Source of the DNA: Chamaelirium japonicum
Lineage: Eukaryota > Streptophyta > Magnoliopsida > Liliales > Melanthiaceae
DNA: 64,000 bases
NCBI GenBank assembly: GCA_947650365.1
Contig: OX393553.1
Coordinates: 42,889,949-42,953,948, forward strand
Direction of reading: 5' to 3'
Made by a program: the position numbers and the translations under genes. The notes under the pieces were generated by a model. The model saw nothing but the letters and a program-made list of their open reading frames with translations, ran no database searches and had not been told where the DNA came from. This document shows positions 11,046 through 20,589 of this stretch, in pieces (position 1 is the first letter of the stretch; every line of letters begins with the position of its first letter).

Positions 11046-11708
11046 ATGACTCGTTGTGTAGACCTCTCAATGCTTCCTCTGGAAGAGCAGCTCCTCGTGC
11101 TGAGGGAGGAGTTGCCTTTCCTTCAACGGGGCAATGCACAACCTACTGACATTACCACCTCCGTTGATCCTGGTTACACCATCATAATCGGTGGGCAGCT
11201 GCGCGCCAGTCTGTTCCTGCCACTGAGACCTTTCTTAGGGTTACTTTTGTCTTTCCTCTACCTCTGCCCTCGTCAGTTACGTGGGAACTCCTGGTGGATC
11301 CTCTACTGTTGTGATGTTCTCTACGCCCTGGGGGTAGCGGTCACCCTTGCGTGGTTCTTCAGTGAATTCCTCGTGAAGAGGGTTCAGCTCCACGGAGTCG
11401 CGGGGGTGTACTTCAGCAGTCATGGCGATGCAGCCCCGATCTTTGATGGGCTTCCAGACTCTGACCCGACCTGGACGGTTGCTCCCCTGTATCTGGCCGG
11501 TGATTGGCGAAGCAGGTTCTCGGTGCCGGACTTCAGCTGCACCATGCCCAATGGCATCTCTCGCCGTTTTCGGCCCCTCAAGGAGGACAAGGCACTGGAG
11601 GGGAGGAGATGTATCGATACCCAAATCACAATTCTCTACAGGCGTATGCTAGTCCGTTGGAAGGTCATCTTTGGCTCCGACCCAGCTAGTCCGCAGAGGT
11701 CTCCATAG
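11046..11708 (+). CDS. Transposase_28-like (gypsy-type) protein fragment, 220 aa
   Basis: The ORF resembles the N-terminal region of the plant 'putative gypsy-type transposon' family (Pfam Transposase_28). The matching order is a hydrophobic LFLPLRPFLGLLLSFL block (about residues 56-71), QLRGNSWWIL (about 77-86), a VKRV-containing block (about 109-112), GVYFSSHGDAAPIFDGLPDS (about 118-137) and GDWRSRFS (about 151-158). In intact proteins an F-rich segment follows the GLPDS motif; here it is changed (WTVAPLYLAGDW). After residue 220 the frame closes and no gag zinc knuckle or pol follows, so this is a truncated transposon gene, not a host gene. The family is recognised from memory of its motif order, not from a search. 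Confidence 0.55.
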   Translation: MTRCVDLSMLPLEEQLLVLREELPFLQRGNAQPTDITTSVDPGYTIIIGGQLRASLFLPLRPFLGLLLSFLYLCPRQLRGNSWWILYCCDVLYALGVAVTLAWFFSEFLVKRVQLHGVAGVYFSSHGDAAPIFDGLPDSDPTWTVAPLYLAGDWRSRFSVPDFSCTMPNGISRRFRPLKEDKALEGRRCIDTQITILYRRMLVRWKVIFGSDPASPQRSP

Positions 11709-12012
11709 CTCAGATCGGAGAAATGCCTCAAGGCGTTCTCGGTGAGAGTAGCCGAGGGGGAGGGACGTCCGGCGGTGGCAGTGATGACGGTGGGAGCTGC
11801 GGTGGTGACAACGATGGAGGCGGCGATGATTGTGGTGACGATGATGATGGTGGTGGTGGTGACGGAGGAGATCCCTATATCGATCGCTCGGGCCAACTCG
11901 ACGGCGGCCACGAGGGTGAAACCCATGGGTCCCACTCGCGGGGAGAGCCTGTGACTCCCATCCGCACGTGATCAGACTCTGGTGAGAGCTTGATGTGTTT
12001 GGGGGAAGGACC
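11709..12012 (+). other. GGT/GAT-rich low-complexity tail of the fragment
   Basis: Bases about 11770-11870 are runs of GGTGGT and GATGAT words. They create Gly/Asp-rich (+) and His/Arg-rich (-) ORFs with no meaning of their own. The segment ends at GTTTGGGGGAAGGACC, where the gypsy LTR begins at 12013. Confidence 0.55.
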
Positions 12013-14469
12013 TGTTGGTGTGATTTTAAATTGTTATACCGCAAGTGCACGGCGTCTAGCTAGACAGTGGCAAATACGGGTCGATCCCACAGAGACTTGA
12101 TTGAAAACTAATTAAAGAAAAATTAAAGCTAATTAATTTTATATTTTAGTTTAATAGGATTATTATTTTTGTGAAATTATTTTGTAAAGAGAAATACGGA
12201 AAGCAAAACTAAAAGCTAATTAAGATTGAGGTTGGAATCTATATGGAGAGAGATTCTAAGCTCTAGAATCCGCTCATATAGCGATCTAAACTATACTTTT
12301 ATATAATTTCCACGATGCACACGGAGATGTGAAGTCAATCTATCTCCGTTGAAGATATTCAATGAAGCACTATTATGATAACTAATGTAGTGATCTTCCT
12401 CGCTTTAACGGAATAAGCATGAAATAATTCTCTGTAAAACTCGTAGTAATAACAAAAGCTAAGACTATGTAATAATTCTCCGTAAAACTACTCGAAATGA
12501 TGAAGAATAAAACTATGAAATAAACTTCTATAGAACTCTGATAATAACGGAGAATAAATCTAACTTATTACAGAAAATTATAATCACGCATAGATAAGGA
12601 AAGATCACTTTATTTTCATTAAACGTACTAAAATATGGAAATCATATAAGATCATAGTTTAGATACGACTACAAGGCTTCATTTAGGTCTTATAACGATG
12701 ATTTAGCCTCGCATGGCCATACGAGCGCTGATGATGGATGCTTCTGTCTTGAAGATGACGAATCCGGCGATGATATCAGCGTGCGGCTTCATGGATGATA
12801 CTGCTATTGGTGGGGCTCGGCTCGGAGATGATGGCGTGACCGGAGAAGATGGGTTTTAGGTGGAAGATGGTAGAAGCCCCTTGGTGATGATGTAAGACCG
12901 TTCGGCCTCCCCCTTTTGGTTTTCCCGAACCCCCAATTATAGGATAGGAAGAACGATCGGGTTTAGTTAGGAAAAAGAGAGTCTGACGTGATTTCTGCAT
13001 GGGTTTAAAGAGAGAACGAGAAGTCAGGAGATAGAGATAGAAAGAGAGAAGTTCGGTGGTGCGGTCGGGTAGAGAGAGAGAGGATTTGATGCATGGACGG
13101 TTGTGATCAGATCTAGAATAGGAAGGAATTAAAGAGAGAGACGTTCGATGGGAAAGATAGAGACGCACGAGATATAGAAGATTGCGATCCGGAGGCTTGG
13201 GTCGCGGAAGAAATAGGGAGGAGAGAGAGAAGTCCGGTTGAGAGATTTAGAGAGAGAAAGATTACGAGAGGAAATGGGTTCGGATGGGTGAATGGTGAAT
13301 TCGGACGGCTGTGATTAAGTGGGGATCGTGTATGGTAAGGGATGGAGAGATAAGATCGAGTTGATGGCTGCATGAGGCCGGGGCGCGTGGGATTCTCAGA
13401 ATAAAGGATGGCTGTGATGCATGCATGTTGGACGTGAAGGGTTGAGAGAGAAAGAGAGAGAAGTTAGGTATCAGGCTGGGTACAGCTGGACGTGGCAAAT
13501 AAAAGGGGCACGTGAGAGTTGGGTTGGTAGTTAAGGTAAGAGAGTTGCATGTATAGTGGAACATGGGGTGTTGGCTGCATTGGAATTTAGATCTAAAAAC
13601 TAGAGAACAAGCTATGGGTACAACTTGTTTCAAATTTTGGTTTGGATGCAATGGAGGGCTGGGTGAAGGACTAGAATGGGTTTTGGTTGCAAAATAAAAT
13701 AAAATAAAATAAATAAAAGAATGAAAGGGAAGAGAGAAAAGTCATGCACGACTTGGGGACGTGCATGGGTCTCGGGTGGGTTTGTGCGACTCGATCGAAG
13801 CCTTGTCATGATAGGTTATGGGCGTCTGTGTGTATAGACTGTCGCTATGGGTACGATGGTGAAATAAGAACAGAAAGGAATGGGCGACTTGAGGTGGTTA
13901 ATGGGTTCAAGCGCAATGGGGTCACGTGAGAGGCTTGGTCACCCACTCATCATCACCCGAATTCATCATCAAATCCATCATCGCTCCTTTGCATGATTGT
14001 AGTCATCTTCTGGTTCGAGTCATGCGTTGTAGTGATTTGTTGAAGTCTTCCCTCACTATCGAATTATCGCAACATTCTTTCTTTCATCGTTTCTTCAGAA
14101 ATGTCCGCAAACGGGCTGTACAACTTCCATCGAATCGCTATGAGAATATCCATTACTTGATCATAGCGCTCTTGAACTGACTGCATCGATAACCAGATTA
14201 ATTCTCTGAAAAACACGCATGAAATGACGCTCATAAGCTCATGGTGCGATTATCGATATAAAGGATAATTAGACTTTCGGTCTCCGTATTTTTTATGCAT
14301 GCAATATATGTGAGCGAACCAATATGTCGTTAGGTTCATATGAAAGTCTACTATATCATGGTGCAAAGATAATCATACAGTTTACATGTAGTATGAAAGT
14401 TTTACGTAGCAAACTGACGATATATGCTTGAGAATAATAAGATAATTAGCATAAATTGGACGCTCAACA
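12013..14469 (-). mobile_element. LTR of the gypsy element (3' LTR on the minus strand)
   Basis: The + strand begins TGTTGGTGTG and ends GACGCTCAACA, giving short inverted ends TGTTG/CAACA. A polypurine-tract-like stretch abuts the right end (14470-14481). Near the left end are CCGCAAGTGCACGG (12049-12062 region) and GGTCGATCCCACAGAGA (12080-12096 region), words typical of the U5 end of plant Tat/Athila LTRs read in reverse. About 13010-13260 is GA-rich on the + strand. The ORFs inside (12776-14180) are composition artefacts. There is no second LTR to compare for dating. Confidence 0.7.
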
Positions 14470-14510
14470 CACCTCCAAACCTAAATCTTGCTCGCCCTCG
14501 AGTAAGAAAA
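14470..14510 (-). promoter_or_regulatory. Polypurine tract next to the gypsy LTR
   Basis: On the minus strand, CTCGAGGGCGAGCAAGATTT is followed by AGGTTTGGAGGTG and then the LTR start TGTTGAG. This arrangement is typical just before the 3' LTR of Tat/Athila elements, where plus-strand DNA synthesis is primed. Confidence 0.65.
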
Positions 14511-15127
14511 GAAAACTAAACAAAGTAATAAATACATAAAATAAAACTCATAACTCACTTTCGCAGGCATCGCGGTTGCACTTAGCACGTTCAACAAGTC
14601 GTTAAACCCCTAGGTTATCCTAGTGGACGAGTTTTGTCTCGTGAGGGTTTGCAGTGAATATACCCACAAAATTCAAATTCTTTTTTTTTTTGAAATAGGA
14701 AATAAGAAATAAGGAATAAGAAATAGAAAAAGTCAGTTTCGGAGAATAATTATAAAGTACTCAAAAATATAATTTCTAGGGCACATGACTTTCAAGGTAT
14801 CAAGTCCAAGTATTGGCTTTCAAAGTAAGCATTTTAGGTTCTAACTATTAGTTTCCCATTAGAAAGGATTAAGGGCAACTATGCTCGAGTGCACGGTGTA
14901 GTCTGGTTAAACATAACTGAGGGTTTGGTTCTCTATATTCATATTATTATAACAGTATCCTAGAATGGTCAAAATCGACCTTAGAATCTGAGTCAAAACC
15001 AGCTAATTTAGACAGGCTAGTAAGAGTTATGGATATTCATCTTCATACCTTTCGGCTTTATATATGATATTCCAGTTTCAGCATATTATTTATAGTGACG
15101 GCTTTCACACACACACACACACACACA

Positions 15128-15214
<87 letters not shown>

Positions 15215-15430
15215 TCTTTTTTTTTTCTTTTTTCTGGATTGAATTATATAACCCTTCCTAACTTGTACCATGCCAGCTACACTCTATGCCCATGACACGC
15301 TACCAACGCTCTCATGAGTTATGTAGCCATCCTCATGTTGCCTTTATATTCGATTCACTCTGCATCCATAGGATCATTCTCATAACCCCATCGACCAGGC
15401 TTCACTTATACTAGGGCATACATGTTAAGA
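14482..15430 (-). other. Non-coding 3' internal region of the gypsy element, part 1
   Basis: No coding domain is seen. It contains a GAAATAAG-like short repeat at about 14691-14728 and the compound microsatellite at 15106-15212. It ends in the LINE target-site duplication GGGCATACATGTTAAGA (15414-15430). Confidence 0.6.
15106..15212. repeat. Compound microsatellite (CA)n(TA)n
   Basis: A CA tract (15106-15130) runs directly into 41 TA units (15131-15212). Small ORFs of alternating Tyr/Ile or Thr/His across it are artefacts. Confidence 0.97.
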
Positions 15431-15432
15431 AT

Positions 15433-15996
15433 CTTCCTATCCCGAATAATAGTAGGATTGCTGAATTGTTCGAATTTGTTCGGGCTATTGACATCGATCA
15501 GGAGAAGCCTTCTGATGCTCTGAGGTGGGTTGCTACTATTTCTGGATGCTGTTCCCTAAAGGCAGCATGGGAATCTATTTGGCACTTAGGAACATTGAAA
15601 GCTTGGGCTAAAGTTATATGGAATCCGATTTCCATGCCAAATCATAGTTTCTGTACTTGGAGGGCGGTCCGTAATCGGTTACCTACCATTCCGTGGATTC
15701 AACGCCAAGGAGTTTCTTTTGTTAATAGATGTCTTCTATGCGAAGGTGATGCAGAGGATATAAAGCACTTGTTTTTTCGATGCTCATGGTCTTTCTCTGT
15801 GTGGGAGATATGCTGTTCTAATATGGGATGGAGTAATGCAGCTGTAGGTAATACTATTAAGAAGGTTTGCAAATTCTTGGGTTCTATCCCGAAGGGACCT
15901 CAGAGATTAATTGGGCAGGCTCTTCTGATGACCGTTGTGTTTGTGTTGTGGGGGAAACGAAACAATAGCTGTATGAAGGTATTTTTGGTTCTGTGA
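15433..15996 (+). CDS. LINE ORF2 C-terminus with zf-RVT-type zinc-binding region
   Basis: The frame is open from the truncation point and has no ATG of its own. It encodes about 187 residues. The pattern SLKAAWESIW, VIWNPISMPNHSFCTWRAV, NRLPTIPWIQRQG, CLLCEGDAEDIKHLFFRCSW is the plant LINE zf-RVT region (W...P.K...F.W.....L.T...L..R......C..C....E...HLF..C). The Cys/His set (C..C ... H ... C) looks intact. RT and endonuclease domains are absent through 5' truncation, so the product cannot act alone. The stop is TGA at 15994-15996. Confidence 0.88.
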   Translation, partial: LPIPNNSRIAELFEFVRAIDIDQEKPSDALRWVATISGCCSLKAAWESIWHLGTLKAWAKVIWNPISMPNHSFCTWRAVRNRLPTIPWIQRQGVSFVNRCLLCEGDAEDIKHLFFRCSWSFSVWEICCSNMGWSNAAVGNTIKKVCKFLGSIPKGPQRLIGQALLMTVVFVLWGKRNNSCMKVFLVL

Positions 15997-17711
15997 CAGA
16001 GATTCTGTCTAAATTAGCGTACCGTTTTTTGAGAATCCTGATCAATTGCTCTAATGCTTTGGGGACAACCTTGATAGACCCTTTGGCTCGTATCTGGTTC
16101 CCATTAATCCGGATGGAGAGTACTAGGCTGTTGGTAGGGGAGTCAGAAGTTGCTGGTCAGTCTGTTGGTGTGGGCTAATCTCTTGAATGGGGTGCTGAAG
16201 GTCGGTGGTCCAGTGCGCTGGATTTTGGGGTACAGGCAGGCGGAGGTGCTGGCCTATTGGGAGTGCAGTTCTGGGTTTCGGTGTTGGATAAATCTGCATT
16301 TGGTGTAGGTTGGATATGAGAATCTTGAGCTGTGGGGACTATTTCGGTTGGCTGGAATAGCTATTGTGGAGGCTCTGGTGGTATAGCTCAGTAGTACCAG
16401 GTTTAGAGGGAGATTTATTGATTTGGTTGCATGGAGGCTAGTTAGGAGCTACAGGTGGTGCAGTGAGGTGGGGAATGTCTCATTTGGGGAAACTTACCTT
16501 CGGGGAAATTTACCAGGGGAAATCTTACCATGGGGAAATTTTACCAGGATTTTTGGATTAGGGTCTTAACTATGGGTGTAGACTGGGTATGAACCTCCAG
16601 GATTTCTACACTGGGATCTTTTCTTGCTAGTCCATGGTGTTGGCTTTATGTGGCAGGGTCACCTTCATGGTCTTGGCTATATGAGGAAGGACATCTTAAA
16701 GTTAGCTGATTGGTGGAGAATGTTAACGTGGAGGCTGGAGTTCCTGATGTTGTGCGTGGTGTGGATGGTGCTAGTACGCTTGGTTCGACTGATGCAGCTG
16801 CAGATGCTGGTGTTACACCACCCACTGGTGGAGATGACAGAGATGCTGCTATGCATGGTGGAGATGGAAGAGCTGCTGAAGTTGATGTTGTTACGCAAGG
16901 TGGAGATGGCACAGCTGAGGCTGTTACGCATGCTGATGCTGAAGCTGAAGCTGATGTTACGCAAGCAATTACTGCTGTTACGCATGCTGATGCTGCTGTT
17001 GGGGGACACCTTTTGCAAATGTTCTGTAGGCTGTGTTAGGATTAGCAGAGAGCAATGCTAAATATGATGCTGGACCGGCATTGGAGGAGGCTTTTGATGT
17101 TGTTACACAATGTGTGACTGCTGTAGTTGCTGAAGGATTTTCAGTTGCTGGTGGTACATCACCTGCTGGTGCTCCTAATATCAGTGTAACAATGGCAGAG
17201 TCTGATGTTACATTAGCGACTAGCACTGTTACACCAGAGATTGCAGTGATCGCAGGATACAGCGGGATTATCTGAAGAACCAGCTTCAGGGGTGTGTCAG
17301 GATATTGCTCAAGATGGGGATGCTTCAAATCGAGTGGAGCAGGCAGGCGTTGATCAGTTGCATCCTCATCTTGTCAATTGCCCCACTTTCTTTACCATGC
17401 CGAATCCAGAGCTTCAGTCCCGAGCTAAAGATTCTTGGCCTAAAGGTCAGCCTGATAGGGTTACGAGGAGCAGGGGGGCCAGTTAGTGACATCAGGACTT
17501 TGTTTAATTGTGCTATTGTGATAGTCTTAGGTGAGTGTTGTGTATTTCCTCTAACACGGGGACTACCATGTCGGTCTGCTCTCCGTGCGATGAGGTGGGT
17601 TCTCTTCTTGATGTGGCCTCTTAGGTCGTGTGGTCTGCTTGCTCATTTAGAGACAAGCCGTGTCCTGTAACTGCCTTTATTTTTCAGTAATAGATTAGTT
17701 TTTTACCCTTC
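15997..17711 (+). other. Long 3' region of the LINE with repeat-rich, coding-like segment
   Basis: This is 1.7 kb between the ORF2 stop and the poly(A) tail, long for a LINE 3' UTR. It contains GGGGAAA-type repeats (16489-16556). It also has a stretch (about 16710-17275) rich in GCTGATGCTG and GTTACGCA words that stays open in one + frame to 17039 and in another from 17033 to 17275. Encoded residues are Ala/Asp/Val/Thr-rich with VTHADA and VVTQ repeats. I recognise no domain. It could be a degraded ORF, captured DNA or a minisatellite. Confidence 0.5.
16489..16556 (+). repeat. Short tandem repeat of GGGGAAA..TTACC, about 4 copies
   Basis: Units such as CGGGGAAATTTACCAG and TGGGGAAATTTTACCAG follow one another with small differences. 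They lie inside the LINE 3' region. Confidence 0.75.
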
Positions 17712-17742
17712 AAAAAAAAAAAAAAGGGCATACATGTTAAGA

Positions 17743-18480
17743 CTTTTACATACTTAGGTCCTAGACTATACTAATAGGTAGCCCTTTCCGTTATACCTTA
17801 GAATTCATTGGTGATCTGTAGTAGTACTTTTTTTTTTACCAAGTGAACCAGATCCGCATGGTTCATCAGGACTCTAGTTGACTATTAGGCCGATATGATA
17901 GCTTTGAATCTAGACCCTAGAGGTGTAAGACAGATGTAAAGTGAAAGATCAAGTCTAGATTGTTTTGACAATCTCTACAGAGTTACTAAGGGTTAGAACT
18001 AGGTTAGACATACTTTTTCTAGCTAATCCTTAGTCTTTCAACTTTGATTATCAAGTGCCTTATAGTCCTATTAGAATACAATAAAATTAGACTACAAAAC
18101 CTGAAAAATAAAAGTTAAAACTCTTTTTTTTTAAAGGAAAAAAAAAGGAAAAATTTTTTTTAAGAAAAAGAAAAGACGATAAAAATGTCACGAAAAGACT
18201 CTTTTTTATTTTTGTTTATTAACTATTACACCCCCAAACCTAGATCTAACATTGTCCTCAATGTTAGCATGCAATGATGGAAAATGATATGCAATGCTCA
18301 TCATGGTAGAAAATAACAATGAGAACTGAATTGAAAGTACATGAAATAGGGGGTGTTAGATAGTACTTGAGAACAATAAGATAATACCAAGTCCTGTCAT
18401 GTAGAAGTCACACAAAGAAAGAGAAGATGATAATATAAAGAAAAAAAAAGACTATATAAAATTCTGTGCATATAATTTTT
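17743..18480 (-). other. Non-coding 3' internal region of the gypsy element, part 2
   Basis: This is AT-rich with many A/T homopolymers. A second polypurine-like segment (minus strand GGTTTGGGGGTG, about 18224-18235) sits next to TTGAGGACAATGTTAGATCT (about 18242-18261). Both are typical of the 3' part of plant Tat/Athila elements. No coding domain. Confidence 0.55.
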
Positions 18481-18491
18481 TTTTAGATCAT

Positions 18492-18960
18492 TCATTCTTT
18501 CCTAACCAAGCCCCATATAGGACTACGAAAACACTCTAAGCTATGAGGGAAAAGTATGATAGTTTTCCAATTGTGTGTGAATTGAAGTGAATTATGTCCC
18601 CCATCATATAGAACATGAAGATCATATTGCCAAGGACGACCTAAGACGATATCATAAGTATCAATGGGTGAAACATCAAACCAAATAGTGTCCTCGTAGT
18701 CATCTATTGTTAACGGCAAAAAGCATTCATGACTGACAAATAATGTGGGATCTTCCTTCAACCATCCTGATTCGTAGGGTGTTTCTAGAGGACTAGTGAA
18801 ATAACCTTGCTCATCAATAACTGATTGAACTATAATATTTCTGGCACAACCACTATCTACTAAAACACTTACATATCGATCTCTACCATTCCGAAGGTTT
18901 CAAAGACATTTGTTCGCTGCCAAAGATCAAAATCCTCCTCCTCGACCATGGTGGGTGCTA
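18492..18960 (-). pseudogene. Second retropepsin-like fragment downstream of integrase
   Basis: On the minus strand, RYVSVLVDSGCARNIIV gives an aspartic-protease-like D-S-G motif. It is followed after a break by YEDTIWFDVSPIDTYDIVLG and GRPWQYDLHVLYDGG, the usual C-terminal part of gypsy retropepsins (DV.PMD..HILLGRPWQYD). The first half (about 18960-18762) and the second (18761-18492) are separated by lesions. The sequence differs clearly from the element's own protease at 22433-23328 and resembles other gypsy lineages. So it is either debris of another element in the same orientation or an extra ORF of this one. Confidence 0.65.
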
Positions 18961-19185
18961 GAGGAGGTTCTGTAAAGAACTGATGAGGTGCCCATTTAAA
19001 TAGTGTGATAGGACGATCATACATGATTAAGCGAATATTATGGCAAACCTCCTAAGCAGATCAATTTTTGTCTTATAATGTTTGGTTTCCGGATAGTTAA
19101 AGAACACCCCTACACCTGCAATGCAGTCAGGGGAATGGTTAGCTATAGAATATTATGAATGGCCTAATACAAAGGAAATTAACAA

Positions 19186-19190
<5 letters not shown>

Positions 19191-19270
<80 letters not shown>
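19191..19270. repeat. (AT)40 microsatellite
   Basis: An uninterrupted AT run sits just after the end of the gypsy pol frame (minus-strand order) and before the second protease fragment. Confidence 0.97.
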
Positions 19271-19273
<3 letters not shown>

Positions 19274-19279
19274 GCAATC

Positions 19280-20583
19280 TGGGTTACCTCCCAGTAAGTG
19301 CTAAGTTTAATGTCGTCAGCCCGACATGGTTCATATGGGATTAGTCAGTGTAAAGAGGATCTTGTAAAATAATCTTCTCTACAACCTTATCTTTTAGTTC
19401 TAAAAATGACTTTAGCCTTTGCCCATTTACCTTGAAAATATCACCATTATGGGGATTCTCAGTTTCTATGGCCCCATGGTAATGAACTACACGAACTATA
19501 AAGGGGCCAGACTAACGAGATCTTAATTTTTCGGGAAACAAATTTAATCTGGAATTGTACAAGAGAACTTTCATATCCGGTTTGAATGACTTTCTTAGAA
19601 TGGAATTTATCGTGTGTTTCTTTCATCCGCTCCTTATAGATTTTTGCATTTTCATATGCATCATTTTGTATTTCATCAAGCTTATTCAGTTGTAGCTTGC
19701 GAAGGCTACCGGCTGAGGGTAAATCAAAATTGAATGTCTTGATTGCCTAGTAGGCCCTATGTTCCAATTCAACTGGCAAGTGGCAAGTCTTACCATACAC
19801 AAGCCTATATGGGGATATTCCTAGTGGAGTTTTGTAAGCTGTTCGATAGGCCCATAACGCATCTATCAACCTTACCGACCAGTCTTTTCGATTTGGATTT
19901 ATAGTTTTCTCTAGAATTTGCTTGATTTGCCTATTCGAGACTTCCACTTGGCCACTTGTTTGTGGATGATAGGGTGTAGCAACTTTATGGGTGACTGAAT
20001 ATTTCTTCATCAATCTATCAAAGGTGCTATTACAAAAATGGCTTCCTCCATCACTTATGATCGCCCTAGGTATACCGAACCGACTAAATACATAATCTTT
20101 GACAAACTTGATCACTATTTGACTATTATTGGTCTTGGTTGGTATTGTCTCAACCCATTTTGAAACATAATCAACCGCCAGCAAGATGTATAAATTTCCA
20201 AAAGAGCTTAGAAATGGCCCCATAAAAATCTATACCCCAAACATCAAAAATTTCAACTATCAAAATATGATTTAGGGGCATCATATTTCGATTGGTTAAT
20301 TTGCCAAGCTTTTGACATCTTTCACAACTTACACAAAATGCATGACAATCTTTAAAAATCATGGGCCAATAAAATCCACGTTGTAGATACTTGACAGCTG
20401 TCTTTTTAGCACTAAAATGACCTCCACAAGCATAGTCATGGCAAATTGATACTCATGATTAGGGATACATCTTCGAATGATTTGGTCGGGACAATATTTA
20501 AAAAGGTAGGAGTCATCCCAAAAGAAATATTTTACCTCAGATAAGAATTTGGATTTATCCTGTTTCGACCAATGACTAGGCAT
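19280..20583 (-). pseudogene. Gypsy integrase and C-terminal pol region, broken
   Basis: Three overlapping minus-strand blocks carry it. 20583-20359 has the zinc-binding N-terminal region ([28 protein letters not shown]). 20362-20171 has CERCQKLGKLTNRNMMPLN and FDVWGIDF. 20223-19747 has the catalytic core ([36 protein letters not shown]) and [12 protein letters not shown]. The catalytic D (GIDF), D (SDGG) and E (GQVE) are all present, but frame changes at about 20360 and 20200 break the chain. Further down (19747-19280) the usual Athila tail is recognisable with more stops (ADDIKLSTYWEVTQ at the end). It would join element cDNA to host DNA. This copy is dead. Confidence 0.88.
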
Positions 20584-20589
20584 CTCCTC

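Larger units (their letters stand above)
15431..17725 (+). mobile_element. 5'-truncated LINE with poly(A) tail and perfect 17-bp TSD
   Basis: The 17-bp sequence GGGCATACATGTTAAGA occurs at 15414-15430 and again at 17726-17742. Between the two copies lies a + strand LINE that ends in a run of A (17712-17725). Its coding frame is open right from the left breakpoint (15433), as expected for 5' truncation during target-primed reverse transcription. The TSD has no mismatch, and the host DNA on both sides is the gypsy 3' region, so this insertion is younger than the gypsy element. Confidence 0.93.

Noticed and set aside
11649..12050. His/Arg-rich and Gly/Asp-rich ORFs
   Set aside because: They are translations of GGT/GAT low-complexity DNA on both strands; no domain.
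15086..15295. ORFs of alternating Tyr/Ile and Thr/His
   Set aside because: Read-through of the (CA)n(TA)n microsatellite.
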